DNA from: Pseudomonas morbosilactucae
GTDB lineage: Bacteria; Pseudomonadota; Gammaproteobacteria; Pseudomonadales; Pseudomonadaceae
Assembly (NCBI RefSeq): GCF_023241715.1
Contig: NZ_JALQCW010000019.1
Coordinates: forward strand, 1-64,000
Direction of reading: 5' to 3'
DNA length: 64,000 nt
The notes under the pieces were generated by a model. The model was not told the DNA's origin and made no database searches. It saw nothing but the letters and a program-made list of their open reading frames with translations. The first letter of the stretch is position 1. The number at the start of each line of letters is the position of its first letter. The position numbers were made by a program, and so were the translations under genes. Positions 34,107-43,483 of the stretch are shown piece by piece.

Positions 34107-35201
34107 ATGCAGGCAATGGGGATCTATCTAGGAGTTTGGTCGGGACTTGCGCTCTGTGTGGCGGGGCTGTTGCTGGGCTCGGACACTCTGATGATAGTCG
34201 CGTTACTTCTGGTCGCCACCTTGCTGATTGGCCTGCGCCCACGCCAAGCCCAGCGCTCCGAACCCGCCCTCAGTTCCCCGGCCGCCGCCCGTGCCGAGCA
34301 GGACCCGGCGTTGCAGAACCTGTTGCAGGCTGTGGCACCGAACTGGAGCGACAGCCTGGGCCGTACCCGGGAGTTGCTGCAAGGCAACATCGCTGCGCTG
34401 TTCGAGAGTTTCCAGCGCATCACCACCCGCCTGGACGGCACCCTCAGCAATTCCGAAGGCATTCTGGGCAGCAACGGCGTCGGCGAGAGCCTGCGTGACG
34501 CCAACCAGCGCCTGCATGATGTCAGTCAATCCTTCCAGACCAGCAGCCAGCGCCAGCAAGAGCTACTGGGCACCATCAGCCACCTCGACAGCTACACCAG
34601 CCAGTTGCAGCAGATGGCCAAGCGGGTTCAGGACATCGCCAGCCAGACCAACCTGCTGGCCCTCAACGCCGCCATCGAGGCCGCCCGCGCCGGAGAATAC
34701 GGCCGCGGCTTTTCCGTGGTCGCCGACGAAGTGCGCAAGCTCTCCAGCCTCTCGGCGGAAACCGGGCAGGGCATGGACGCCAAGGTCAGCGAGATCAACC
34801 ACGCGATCCAGAGCACCATCGCCGCCGCGGCGGAACTGGGCAGCAGCGAGCAGAACAACCTGGATTTCCTCAACCAGTCGGTGACCGAAGTCATGGCCCG
34901 CCTGGGGGACAACCTCAATCAATTGTCCGCCGCGTCCGGCGCCTTGCAGCGCGACGCCCGCGACACCCAGCAAGACATTCAGGCGGTGATGGTCAGCCTG
35001 CAGTTCCAGGACCGTACCGACCAGATGCTCGACCACGTTCAGGTGGACCTGCAGCAGTTGCTCGATGCCATGGCCGAACAGGCGCCGAGCCTGCAGGACC
35101 CCAAGGCCTGGCTCGAGCGTCTGCGCCAACGCTTTACCACCGATGAAGAACGCCACGGCCAGGCCCCCAGTGCGGCGGCCAGCGAAGTGACGTTTTTCTG
35201 A
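34107..35201 (+). CDS. short methyl-accepting chemotaxis-like protein with a CheZ-like motif
   Basis: This 364-residue protein starts with two hydrophobic segments (about residues 5-45) and has no periplasmic ligand domain. A cytoplasmic coiled coil follows, with the MCP hairpin tip ([20 protein letters not shown], then [17 protein letters not shown]). The C-terminal part carries [14 protein letters not shown]. There D302 and Q306 have the spacing of the catalytic Asp and Gln of the CheY phosphatase CheZ. It opens the chemotaxis operon and may sense the membrane or cytoplasm. The phosphatase idea is inference, and similar FQD motifs occur in related short MCPs. An alternative start is the ATG at 34116. 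Confidence 0.85.
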   Translation: MQAMGIYLGVWSGLALCVAGLLLGSDTLMIVALLLVATLLIGLRPRQAQRSEPALSSPAAARAEQDPALQNLLQAVAPNWSDSLGRTRELLQGNIAALFESFQRITTRLDGTLSNSEGILGSNGVGESLRDANQRLHDVSQSFQTSSQRQQELLGTISHLDSYTSQLQQMAKRVQDIASQTNLLALNAAIEAARAGEYGRGFSVVADEVRKLSSLSAETGQGMDAKVSEINHAIQSTIAAAAELGSSEQNNLDFLNQSVTEVMARLGDNLNQLSAASGALQRDARDTQQDIQAVMVSLQFQDRTDQMLDHVQVDLQQLLDAMAEQAPSLQDPKAWLERLRQRFTTDEERHGQAPSAAASEVTFF

Positions 35202-35237
35202 GGCCCGGATTCAACCTTCAGTTCCAGGGAGTGACAC

Positions 35238-35603
35238 ATGGCCAAGACCATTCTGATCGTCGACGACTCAATGTCGATGCGCCAACTCGTGAAAATGACC
35301 CTGACCGGCGCCGGTCACCAAGTGATCGAGGCCTGCGACGGCCGCGATGCCCTGGCCAAGCTCGACGGGCGCAAGGTCAACCTGATCATCAGCGACGTCA
35401 ACATGCCCAACCTCGATGGCATCGGCCTGGTGAAAGCGGTCAAGGCGCGCAACGAATACCGCTTCACGCCGATCGTCATGCTCACCACTGAAAGCGAACA
35501 ATCGAAAAAGGCCGAAGGCCAGGCCGCCGGTGCCCGGGCCTGGATCGTCAAGCCGTTCCAGCCCCAGCAGTTGCTGGCGGCGGTCGAAAAGCTGCTGGGC
35601 TAG
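35238..35603 (+). CDS. cheY: CheY-like response regulator
   Basis: This 121-residue single receiver domain has the acidic pair in LIVDDSMSMRQL, phosphoacceptor D53 in ISDVNMPNLDG, a Thr in MLTTES and Lys in VKPFQPQQLL. It is the diffusible output of the CheA encoded downstream. The AGGGAG site is well placed. It lies between the short MCP and the STAS gene in one operon. Confidence 0.93.
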   Translation: MAKTILIVDDSMSMRQLVKMTLTGAGHQVIEACDGRDALAKLDGRKVNLIISDVNMPNLDGIGLVKAVKARNEYRFTPIVMLTTESEQSKKAEGQAAGARAWIVKPFQPQQLLAAVEKLLG

Positions 35604-35607
35604 GCCC

Positions 35608-35925
35608 GTGTTCACCCTCACGCCTTCGGCGTTCGACGGCCCGGCGCGGTTGCAGGTGACGGGCGACTTGACCATTTACCAGGTGGCCGAGGCCCGGGCC
35701 GAGCTGCTGCAGTGGCTGCCGTTCGACGCCCCGGCGTGGCAACTGGACCTGAGCGCGGTGGAGGAATTCGACAGCGCCGGTGCCCAGTTGCTGCTGGCCT
35801 TGCAGCGCGCCCTGGGGCAGAGCGGCAGCCCGGTGCGGGTGGTCGCTTGCGCGGCCAACGTGGCCGAGCTGATCGAGCTGCTGCGCCTGGAATCCTTGTA
35901 CCCCGAAGTACCAACCGAGGATTGA
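35608..35925 (+). CDS. STAS-domain protein of the chemotaxis operon
   Basis: This 105-residue protein is a single STAS domain, with ARLQVTGDLTIYQVAEARAE and LDLSAVEEFDSAGAQLLLAL. S56 in DSAG is the position phosphorylated in anti-sigma-factor antagonists. GTG 35608, four bases after the cheY stop, is the natural start. An ATG inside cheY would give a basic leader foreign to the family. Its role beside CheA is not known. It could be an adaptor or a switch partner. Confidence 0.85.
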   Translation: MFTLTPSAFDGPARLQVTGDLTIYQVAEARAELLQWLPFDAPAWQLDLSAVEEFDSAGAQLLLALQRALGQSGSPVRVVACAANVAELIELLRLESLYPEVPTED

Positions 35926-35928
35926 GCG

Positions 35929-38013
35929 ATGCTCAGTGGCGATCAGTGGAATCAGTTGCTCCAGGGGTTTCTCAGCGAAGGCCGTGACCTGCTCAAAGAG
36001 GCCGAAGACAGCCTGCTGTGCCTGGAGCGCGCGCCCGACGACCAGCCAGCGATCAATGGCCTGTTTCGCGCCGTGCACACCCTCAAGGGCTCGGCGGGGA
36101 TCTTCTCCCTGACGCCCCTGGTCAACCTGACCCATCACCTGGAAAGCCTGCTGATGTCGGTGCGCGACGGCCAGCGCCCGCTGACCCCGGCCCTGACCTC
36201 GCTGATGCTCAGCTGCATGGACGAGCTCAGCGCGATGATCGAGCGGGTGGACCCTGACAGCGGCTTGCTGGAAGTCGATGAGGGGCCGCAAGGCGTGCTG
36301 CTGGCCGCCTTGATGGAAGCCCAGGGGCAGACGGTTGACACTCCGTTGCCCAGTGATACAGCGGCGCCTTGGCAGGCGGTCGAAACGACCATTGAACCCG
36401 CACGCCTCTGGCAGATCTCCATGGCCTTCGCCGAAGACCTGTTGCGCAACGGCTTCGACCCTGCGGCCTTTGTCCGTTACCTCAAACGCCTGGGGGATAT
36501 CGTCAACCTGCAGACCCTGAGCCAGGGCTTGCCGCCCCTCGACAGCCTCGATCCCGAAGCCTGCTACCTGGGCCTGGAACTGACCCTGCGCAGCGCCGCC
36601 GACGAAGCCGAGATCGCCGAGGTGTTCCAGTTTATCGACGACTTCTGCCAACTGAGCATCGTCTGCCTTGAGCCCGAGCCCGAGGCGCAGTGGCAGCCTG
36701 CTCAACCCGTCCCGGCAACCGACGCAGCCACACCCAACCCCCTGGCGTCGGCCTTGTCCCAGGCGGTGTCTTCCCTGGCAAGCCCGGCCCCGAGCCCGTC
36801 TACCAGCCGCGAACGGCGACCCCAGGACACCGCACTGGTCAAGGTGGCGGCGCACAAGCTCGACGAGTTGATCAACTTGGTGGGGGAACTGGTGATCAGC
36901 ACCGCCGGGGCGCAGATGCAGGCGCGGCGCAACGGCGACCCGGCCTGCATCGAAAGCACCCTGGCAGTGCACCAGCACGTGGAGCAGATCCGCGAAAGCG
37001 CCTTGAAGCTGCGCATGGTGGAAGTAGGCGAGACCTTCAACCGCTTCCACCGGGTGGTGCGCGACGTCAGCCAGGAGCTGAACAAGAACATCCAGTTGAG
37101 CATCCGTGGCGGCGAGACCGAACTCGACAAATCGGTGATCGACAAGATCGCCGATCCGCTGACCCACTTGGTGCGCAACGCCATCGACCACGGTATCGAA
37201 CCGGCTAGCGAACGCCTGGCCCTGGGCAAGCCCGCCGCCGGCAACCTGAACCTCAACGCCTACCACGACTCCGGCATGATCGTGCTGGAAATCAGCGACG
37301 ACGGGCGCGGTTTGAACACCGCGCGGATCCTCGAAAAAGCCATGGCCAAAGGCATGGTCGAGGCCGACGCAGTGCTCAGTGACCAGGCCATTCACCTGCT
37401 GATTTTCGAGCCCGGGTTTTCCACCGCCGAGCAAGTCTCCAACCTCTCCGGGCGGGGTGTCGGCATGGACGTGGTGCGCAGCGCCATCGACCAGTTGCGC
37501 GGGGTCATCGAGATCGACTCCAGCCCGGGGCAGGGCTGCACCTTCCGCATTCGCTTGCCCCTGACCCTGGCAATCATCGACGGCTTTCTGGTGGGGGTGG
37601 GCCAAGACCATTTCGTCATCCCCCTGGACATGGTCACCGAGTGCATGGAAGCCGGTGCCGAACCTCTGGAACAGGGTTACGGCTACCTCAACCTGCGGGG
37701 CCAGCCCTTGCCGTGCATCGCCCTGGACCGGCATTTCGGCCTCCAGGGCCAGCCGGCGCGGCGACGCAATATCGTGGTGGTCAGCCAGGGCCGGCAACAG
37801 GCCGGGCTGATCGTCGATCACCTGCAGGGGGAACTGCAGACCGTGATCAAGCCCCTGGGCCAGATGTTCCAGCACCTGCGGGGCATCAGCGGCTCGACCA
37901 TCCTCGGCTCTGGCCAGGTGGCGCTGATCCTCGACATCCCCAGCCTGTTTCGCCATCTGCAAGCCCTGCTCGACCAACCGACCCGCAACGGCCTCGCCGA
38001 ATCCCTTGCCTAG
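35929..38013 (+). CDS. cheA: chemotaxis histidine kinase CheA
   Basis: This 694-residue kinase has an HPt domain with phosphorylated H50 in VHTLKGSAGIFS. A linker follows with a proline-rich stretch (about residues 250-295). Next come the dimerisation helices (LVKVAAHKLDELINLVGELV), the ATPase with N box LVRNAIDHGIEP and G boxes DDGRGLNT and GRGVGMDVV, and a CheW-like C-terminal domain. It autophosphorylates and passes phosphate to CheY and CheB. A GAGGA site precedes the ATG, three bases after the STAS gene. Confidence 0.95.
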   Translation: MLSGDQWNQLLQGFLSEGRDLLKEAEDSLLCLERAPDDQPAINGLFRAVHTLKGSAGIFSLTPLVNLTHHLESLLMSVRDGQRPLTPALTSLMLSCMDELSAMIERVDPDSGLLEVDEGPQGVLLAALMEAQGQTVDTPLPSDTAAPWQAVETTIEPARLWQISMAFAEDLLRNGFDPAAFVRYLKRLGDIVNLQTLSQGLPPLDSLDPEACYLGLELTLRSAADEAEIAEVFQFIDDFCQLSIVCLEPEPEAQWQPAQPVPATDAATPNPLASALSQAVSSLASPAPSPSTSRERRPQDTALVKVAAHKLDELINLVGELVISTAGAQMQARRNGDPACIESTLAVHQHVEQIRESALKLRMVEVGETFNRFHRVVRDVSQELNKNIQLSIRGGETELDKSVIDKIADPLTHLVRNAIDHGIEPASERLALGKPAAGNLNLNAYHDSGMIVLEISDDGRGLNTARILEKAMAKGMVEADAVLSDQAIHLLIFEPGFSTAEQVSNLSGRGVGMDVVRSAIDQLRGVIEIDSSPGQGCTFRIRLPLTLAIIDGFLVGVGQDHFVIPLDMVTECMEAGAEPLEQGYGYLNLRGQPLPCIALDRHFGLQGQPARRRNIVVVSQGRQQAGLIVDHLQGELQTVIKPLGQMFQHLRGISGSTILGSGQVALILDIPSLFRHLQALLDQPTRNGLAESLA

Positions 38014-38031
38014 CCTTTCAGGAGATACATC

Positions 38032-39660
38032 ATGCAGTTCATTCGCAATATGAAAATAGGCATCCGGCTGACCGCGGGGTTTCTGCTGGTGGTGGCCCTG
38101 ACCGCAATCATCGGCCTGATCGGCATTCGCAACCTGGACCAGGTCGATCAGCTGTCGGACCGCATGTACGACATCGATGTCACCGGCTTGAGCCAGATGC
38201 AGGAAGCCAATATCCAATTGATCGTCGCCGGCCGCGCCATGCGCCAGAGCCTGCTGTCCACCAGCGTGACCGCTCGTGAACAGTCCGCCCTGCAGGCCAA
38301 TGACGCCCTGGAGCGCACCCGCCAGTTGATCACCAAGGCTCGGGCCAGCTTCCTGACCAAGGAGGGCCTGGCCCAGATCGACCTGCTGGACGCGCCGCTC
38401 AAGGAATACACCGGCCTGGTGCAGCAGATCCTCAGCCTGCACCAGCAGTCCGGCGATCTGCAGGAAACCAGCGACATCACCAACCTGTTGCCCAAGGCGA
38501 TTGCCAGCAGCGATCAGGTGGACCGCCTGCTGGGCGACGTCACCAACCGCAAGCAGGAGCGGGCCAGCGAAGCCAATCAGCAAATCAGTGAAATCGCGGC
38601 CAATTCCCGGGTGCAGATGATCACCCTGGTGCTGGTGGCCAGCTTGATGGGCATGCTGATCGGCATCCTCGTGACCCGCAGTATCACCCGGCCGCTGAAC
38701 GGCGCCGTGGCCGCTGCCAACCGCATGGCCGCCGGCGACCTGAGCCAGGATTTGGTGGCCAGCAGCCGCGATGAAACCGGGCAGTTGCTGAGCGCCATGC
38801 AGAACATGACCCAGCGCCTGCGCAGCATCCTCGGCGATGTCCGCAGCGCTGCCGATTCCCTGTCCTCGGCGTCGGAGCAGGTCAGTTCGACCTCCCAGTC
38901 CCTGAGCCAGGCCGCCAACGAACAGGCCGCCAGCGTCGAGCAGACCAGTGCCTCGGTGGAGCAGATGTCCGCCTCCATCACCCAGAACACCGAAAGCGCC
39001 AAGATCACCGACGGCATCGCCGGCAAGGCTGCCAACGACGCGGTCCAGGGCGGCGGTGCGGTGAGCGACACCGTGCTGGCGATGAAGCAGATTGCCGACA
39101 AGATCAGCATCATCGACGACATCGCTTACCAGACCAATTTGCTGGCCCTCAACGCCGCCATTGAAGCGGCCCGTGCCGGCGACCATGGCAAGGGCTTCGC
39201 GGTGGTGGCTGCCGAAGTGCGCAAGCTGGCCGAGCGTAGCCAGGTGGCGGCCCAGGAGATCGGCCAGGTGGCGTCCAGCAGCGTGAACCTGGCGGAACAG
39301 GCCGGGCGCCTGTTGGGCGATATCGTGCCCAACATCCAGAAAACCTCGGACCTGGTGCAGGAAATCACTGCCGCATCCCAAGAGCAGAGCGGTGCGGCCG
39401 GGCAGATCAACATCGCCATGGGCCAGATGAACCAGATCACCCAGCAGAACGCTGCGGCCTCCGAAGAGTTGGCCGCCACTGCCGAGGAAATGAACGCCCA
39501 GGCCGGGCAACTGCAGGAGCTGATCGGCTTCTTCCGCTTCGAACAGGACAGCGCCCCGCGTTCCCCGTCGCGCCCCACGGAGGTGTTCGCCAACTCGACG
39601 CCGGCCTGGAACAAAGGCCGCGCGACGGCGGATGAAGGCCAATTCGTCAGCTTCAATTGA
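38032..39660 (+). CDS. methyl-accepting chemotaxis protein with 4-helix-bundle sensor
   Basis: This 542-residue receptor has transmembrane helix 1 (about residues 10-30), a periplasmic four-helix bundle of the 4HB_MCP type with [19 protein letters not shown], transmembrane helix 2 (about 195-215, [19 protein letters not shown]), a HAMP linker and a cytoplasmic signalling hairpin with [20 protein letters not shown]. Glu/Gln-rich heptads for methylation lie on each side. The ligand is unknown. It lies between cheA and cheW with a good ribosome site (CAGGAG), so it is likely the main receptor of this pathway. Confidence 0.93.
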   Translation: MQFIRNMKIGIRLTAGFLLVVALTAIIGLIGIRNLDQVDQLSDRMYDIDVTGLSQMQEANIQLIVAGRAMRQSLLSTSVTAREQSALQANDALERTRQLITKARASFLTKEGLAQIDLLDAPLKEYTGLVQQILSLHQQSGDLQETSDITNLLPKAIASSDQVDRLLGDVTNRKQERASEANQQISEIAANSRVQMITLVLVASLMGMLIGILVTRSITRPLNGAVAAANRMAAGDLSQDLVASSRDETGQLLSAMQNMTQRLRSILGDVRSAADSLSSASEQVSSTSQSLSQAANEQAASVEQTSASVEQMSASITQNTESAKITDGIAGKAANDAVQGGGAVSDTVLAMKQIADKISIIDDIAYQTNLLALNAAIEAARAGDHGKGFAVVAAEVRKLAERSQVAAQEIGQVASSSVNLAEQAGRLLGDIVPNIQKTSDLVQEITAASQEQSGAAGQINIAMGQMNQITQQNAAASEELAATAEEMNAQAGQLQELIGFFRFEQDSAPRSPSRPTEVFANSTPAWNKGRATADEGQFVSFN

Positions 39661-39671
39661 GGGAGGCGAAC

Positions 39672-40190
39672 ATGACCCAATCTCAAGCCCTGGTGGTGTT
39701 GCCCGAACTGGACACCACGCGCATCCAGCACTTGTCGTTCCGGGTGCGCCAGGCGGCCTACGCGCTGCCCATCGAACTGGTGCGGGAAATCATCGAGTAC
39801 GCCGAAGTCACGGCGGTGCCGATGATGCCGACCTTTATCCACGGGGTGATCAACCTGCGGGGCAATGTGGTGCCGGTGCTCGACCTGGCGGCGCGCTTCG
39901 GTTTCGAACTGACCCGCCCGGACAAGCGCACCTGCATCGTGATCATCGAACTGGCCCTGGGCGACAGCGTGCAGCCCATCGGCCTGGTGGTGGATGCGGT
40001 GGACGCGGTACTGGACATCGATCCCCAGCAAGTGGTGCCGCCTCCGCCGTTCGGGGTGGGCATCCGTACCGACTTCATTGCCGGCATGGCCCGCAGCGAG
40101 CAGGCCTTCACCATCATCCTGGCGATTGCCCAGGTGCTGTCCCTGGATGATATCCAGCAGCTCAGCCTTGCAGTGATGAATGGCCGCTGA
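39672..40190 (+). CDS. cheW: chemotaxis coupling protein CheW
   Basis: This 172-residue CheW-fold adaptor contains IHGVINLRGNVVPVLDLAARF and the C-terminal IAGMARSEQAFTIILAI. It links receptors to CheA. The ATG at 39672 is preceded by GGGAGG. A start 15 bases earlier is possible but lacks a ribosome site. The stop lies inside the cheR start region. Confidence 0.92.
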   Translation: MTQSQALVVLPELDTTRIQHLSFRVRQAAYALPIELVREIIEYAEVTAVPMMPTFIHGVINLRGNVVPVLDLAARFGFELTRPDKRTCIVIIELALGDSVQPIGLVVDAVDAVLDIDPQQVVPPPPFGVGIRTDFIAGMARSEQAFTIILAIAQVLSLDDIQQLSLAVMNGR

Positions 40191-41004
40191 GATGCCCGCG
40201 GTCTTTAAGTTGCCGGAACTGGGCGACCATGAGTTCCGACGCCTGCAAGGCCTGATGCTGGAGGCGTCAGGGATTGCCCTGGCGGCCAACAAGCGGCCGC
40301 TGGTGGCCGGGCGGCTGATGAAGCGCCTGCGTCACCATGGCCTGCACAGTTACAGCCAGTACCTGCAGATGCTCGACCAGCCGGCCTGCCTCGACGAGCG
40401 CCGGCTGGTGGTGGACCTGTTGACCACCAATGAAACCTACTTCTTTCGCGAGCCGGTGCATTTCACCTTCCTGGCCCAGTGGCTGGCCCGCCGCAAAGGC
40501 CCGGTGCGGATCTGGAGCGCGGCCTGTTCCTCCGGCGAAGAGCCTTACAGCCTGGCCATGGTGGCCAAGGACAGCGCCCTGACCCAGGACTGGTCGATCG
40601 TCGCCAGCGACCTCAGCCTGAGCATGCTCGAACGAGCCCGCAGCGGGATCTACGACCTGAGCCAGGCCAAGTACTTTCCCGAAGGCTGGTTGCCGCGTTT
40701 CTGCCTCAAGGGCATCGGTGACATGAGCGGGCGCTTTCGCGTGCAGCCGGCGTTGCGCGAGCGGGTCAGCCTGCGCGAGGTCAACCTGGTGCAGCCGTTG
40801 CCGGAGGGGCTCGGGCCTTTCGACGTGATCTTCCTGCGTAACGTGTTGATCTATTTCAACCAGGACGAGAAGCAGCGCATCGTCCAGCGCCTGATTCGCC
40901 AGTTGGTGCCCGGAGGGCTGTTGTTTATCGGCCACGCCGAGAGCGTCCACGGCTTCGATCTGCCCCTGCGTCTGCTCAGCCCTTCTGTGTACCAACTCTT
41001 ATGA
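40180..41004 (+). CDS. cheR: chemotaxis protein methyltransferase CheR
   Basis: This 274-residue protein has an N-terminal helical domain (LVAGRLMKRLRHHGLHSYSQ) and a SAM-binding domain with LTTNETYFFREPVHF, WSAACSSGEEPYSLAM and FDVIFLRNVLIYFN. It methylates glutamates of the MCPs. The start overlaps cheW by 11 bases, and the ATG at 40192 just after the cheW stop is an alternative. The end overlaps cheD by four bases. Confidence 0.93.
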   Translation: MAAEMPAVFKLPELGDHEFRRLQGLMLEASGIALAANKRPLVAGRLMKRLRHHGLHSYSQYLQMLDQPACLDERRLVVDLLTTNETYFFREPVHFTFLAQWLARRKGPVRIWSAACSSGEEPYSLAMVAKDSALTQDWSIVASDLSLSMLERARSGIYDLSQAKYFPEGWLPRFCLKGIGDMSGRFRVQPALRERVSLREVNLVQPLPEGLGPFDVIFLRNVLIYFNQDEKQRIVQRLIRQLVPGGLLFIGHAESVHGFDLPLRLLSPSVYQLL

Positions 41005-41483
41005 AATCGCCCCTGTTCCTGCACCCTGGTGAGTATTTTTTTGGCCGCCATGAAGGCACGGTCTCGACCCTGCTGGGCAGTTGCGTGGCGGTGGTGCTGT
41101 GGCACCCGCGCTGGCGCTTGCTGGCGTTGTCCCATTACCTGCTGCCCAACGATCCCCAGGCCCGCAATGGCCTCGACACCCGCTACGGCGAGGGCGTGTT
41201 CAAGCGCATCCACGCCGACATGCTGCGCCACGGCACGCGCCCCAGCGAATACCGCAAGGGCCTGTTCGGTGGCGCCAGCCTGCTGCGCCTGCAACAGACG
41301 GCGCGCACCATCGGCCCCAACAACAGCGCCTTTGCCCGGGAGCAGTTCAGCCTGCGCAATTGGCCGGTGGATTACTGCGACCTCAACGGCCAGCACTACC
41401 GACGCTTGCAGGTCGACGGCCGCAGCGGCCGGGTGGCCTGCCTGCGCAATCGGGTGACGCTGCCGGCCGAGGGGGACGCGTGA
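41001..41483 (+). CDS. cheD: chemoreceptor glutamine deamidase CheD
   Basis: This 160-residue protein has the catalytic C28 in [12 protein letters not shown] and H45 in LALSHYLLP, the residues used for deamidation of receptor glutamines. LFGGASLL follows. It overlaps cheR and cheB by four bases each, a tightly coupled set. Presence of CheD with CheB and CheR resembles the P. aeruginosa che2-type cluster. Confidence 0.93.
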   Translation: MKSPLFLHPGEYFFGRHEGTVSTLLGSCVAVVLWHPRWRLLALSHYLLPNDPQARNGLDTRYGEGVFKRIHADMLRHGTRPSEYRKGLFGGASLLRLQQTARTIGPNNSAFAREQFSLRNWPVDYCDLNGQHYRRLQVDGRSGRVACLRNRVTLPAEGDA

Positions 41484-42538
41484 GCGAGATCAAGGTCTTT
41501 ATCGTCGACGATTCGGCGCTGGTGCGGCAGGTCCTCAGCACTTGCCTGGAGAACCATCCGCGGATCCGGGTGATCGGCATGGCCGCCGACCCGTTGTACG
41601 CCATCGACAAAATGCGCCGCGACTGGCCGGACGTGTTGATCCTCGACGTCGAGATGCCACGCATGGACGGCCTGACCTTCCTGCGCCAGATCATGAGCGA
41701 GCGACCCACCCCGACCATCATCTGCTCGACCCTCACCGAGCAGGGCAACAACGTGGCCGTGGAGGCCCTGGCGGCGGGGGCGGTGGGGGTGTTCACCAAG
41801 GCCAAGCTGGGGCTCAAGCAGAGCCTGGAGCAGATGGCCGCCGATCTGATTCGCAAGGTGGAGGAGGGCGCCCGCTCGCGGCCCCGGGCGTTGCAGGCGA
41901 CACCGTTGGCGGCTCAGGAAAGCAACGTCGCGCCGGCGCCGAGCCTGCTGCAAACCACGGAGCGGGTGGTGGCCCTGGGCTGTTCCACCGGCGGCACCCA
42001 GGCCCTGGAATTCGTTTTGCGGCAACTGCCCCGTGACTGCCCGGGCATTGTGATCGTTCAACACATGCCGGAGAAATTTACCGCCGATTTTGCCCGCCGG
42101 CTCAACAGCCTGTGTCAGATCGAAGTGCGTGAAGCCAGGCATCTGGATCGCGTGCACAGCGGCCTGGCCCTGCTGGCACCTGGGGGCCTGCACATGCAGT
42201 TAAAGCGCAGTGGCGCACATTATCAGGTCGAGGTGATTGACGGGCCGCCGGTCAACCGGCACAAGCCCTCGGTGGATGTGCTGTTTCGTTCGGTCGCCCG
42301 GCAAGGTGCGACCAATACCCTGGGCATCATCATGACCGGCATGGGGGACGACGGTGCCCGCGGCTTGTTGGCGATGCGTGAAAGCGGTGCCCAGACCGTC
42401 GCCCAGGACGAGGCCAGTTGCGTGGTCTTCGGCATGCCCCGGGAAGCCATCCGCCTGGGCGCGGCGCAGCAGGTCGAGCCTCTGGCCAAAGTGGCCCGAT
42501 TGATCCAGCAGTTCGCCTGCGGCCCTCGTCACGGCTGA
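41480..42538 (+). CDS. cheB: chemotaxis methylesterase/response regulator CheB
   Basis: This 352-residue protein has a receiver domain with D56 in [12 protein letters not shown], a linker, and a methylesterase domain with Ser in [11 protein letters not shown], His in [13 protein letters not shown] and Asp in [11 protein letters not shown]. It removes methyl groups from receptors when phosphorylated. The start is GTG 41480 overlapping the cheD stop (GTGA). A longer frame from 41081 inside cheD is rejected. Confidence 0.94.
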   Translation: MSEIKVFIVDDSALVRQVLSTCLENHPRIRVIGMAADPLYAIDKMRRDWPDVLILDVEMPRMDGLTFLRQIMSERPTPTIICSTLTEQGNNVAVEALAAGAVGVFTKAKLGLKQSLEQMAADLIRKVEEGARSRPRALQATPLAAQESNVAPAPSLLQTTERVVALGCSTGGTQALEFVLRQLPRDCPGIVIVQHMPEKFTADFARRLNSLCQIEVREARHLDRVHSGLALLAPGGLHMQLKRSGAHYQVEVIDGPPVNRHKPSVDVLFRSVARQGATNTLGIIMTGMGDDGARGLLAMRESGAQTVAQDEASCVVFGMPREAIRLGAAQQVEPLAKVARLIQQFACGPRHG

Positions 42539-42787
42539 ACGTCGCTTGCCTGCCCGATGGACGTCGCAGCGCGGCGGCTCATCGGTCTTGTGCCAACGCC
42601 CCACGGGCCGGTGTCGCTCTCGCGACGCCGGGCCCGGCTTGTTTAGTTCCACTCCGGGCTTGCCCGGCTGGCCCATTGCCAAGCACGGATTTTGGCAGGG
42701 TAGCCCCCATCCAGGCGACGACGCCCGCAATAAAACACTGCAACGCCTTGGCGTTGTGCCCGTATTTCTATGACTGGGCTGAAGCCT

Positions 42788-43444
42788 ATGCTGTGTCGAA
42801 TTTTGCTTGCCAATGATTACCCACTGGTCCGTGCCGGTATCAGGGCATTGCTGGAGAAAAAGCCGGAATACCAAGTGATCGCTGAAGCCAGCGATGGCCT
42901 GAGTGCTATCGAACAGGCTTCGCGCCTGCTGCCGGAAATCGTCCTGCTGGACCTGGCCCTGGAGCGCCTGGCCTGCATCGAGACGCTCAAGACCTTGTCC
43001 CTGAGTTCGCCCAACAGTCGGGTGCTGATGCTGTCGATGTACACCGACAGCACCTTTGTCATGCAATGCCTGCAAGCCGGTGCCCAGGGCTACCTGCTCA
43101 GGAGCGCCAGCGTGGTGGAGCTGGAACTGGCCCTGCAAGCCCTCAGCCAGCAAGGCCAGTACCTGTCATCGGCGGTGGTGCCGCTGGTGATCAACCACGC
43201 CATCAAGCACCACCATGAACCCAGCCTCAAGGCGCCGAGCAAGGTGCTCACGGCGCGCCAACTGGAAATCCTGCGATTGATCGCCCGAGGCGAAAGCACG
43301 CGCAACATCGCCCTGGGGCTGGGTTTGAGTGTGAAGACGGTAGAGGCCCACCGTTCGCAGATGATGCACCGCCTACGTATTCACGACATCGCCGGGCTGG
43401 TGATGTTTGCCGTGCGCAAGGGCATTGTGCAGCTCAATGACTAG
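42788..43444 (+). CDS. LuxR/NarL-type response regulator
   Basis: This 218-residue protein (start taken at ATG 42788; an in-frame ATG at 42770 would add six residues) has a receiver domain with D55 in LLDLALER and a C-terminal LuxR helix-turn-helix (LTARQLEILRLIARGESTRN). It is a DNA-binding regulator activated by an unidentified kinase. No kinase gene is beside it. It is convergent with the end of the wss operon, so a link to cellulose control is possible but unproven. Confidence 0.88.
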   Translation: MLCRILLANDYPLVRAGIRALLEKKPEYQVIAEASDGLSAIEQASRLLPEIVLLDLALERLACIETLKTLSLSSPNSRVLMLSMYTDSTFVMQCLQAGAQGYLLRSASVVELELALQALSQQGQYLSSAVVPLVINHAIKHHHEPSLKAPSKVLTARQLEILRLIARGESTRNIALGLGLSVKTVEAHRSQMMHRLRIHDIAGLVMFAVRKGIVQLND

Positions 43445-43448
43445 CCGG

Positions 43449-43475
43449 GGCGGGCGGGTCGGGGACCCGTCCGCC
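43449..43475. terminator. hairpin between response regulator and wssI
   Basis: GGCGGGCGGGTC pairs with GACCCGTCCGCC (one wobble) around a 3-base loop, just past the regulator stop and just before the wssI stop on the other strand. No long T-run is present. Confidence 0.65.
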
Positions 43476-43483
43476 GGCGTGTT

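Noticed and set aside
35548..39642. 1364-residue minus-strand open frame across the chemotaxis genes
   Set aside because: It lies antisense to STAS, cheA and MCP, which have clear motifs. Composition is typical of antisense frames in GC-rich DNA.
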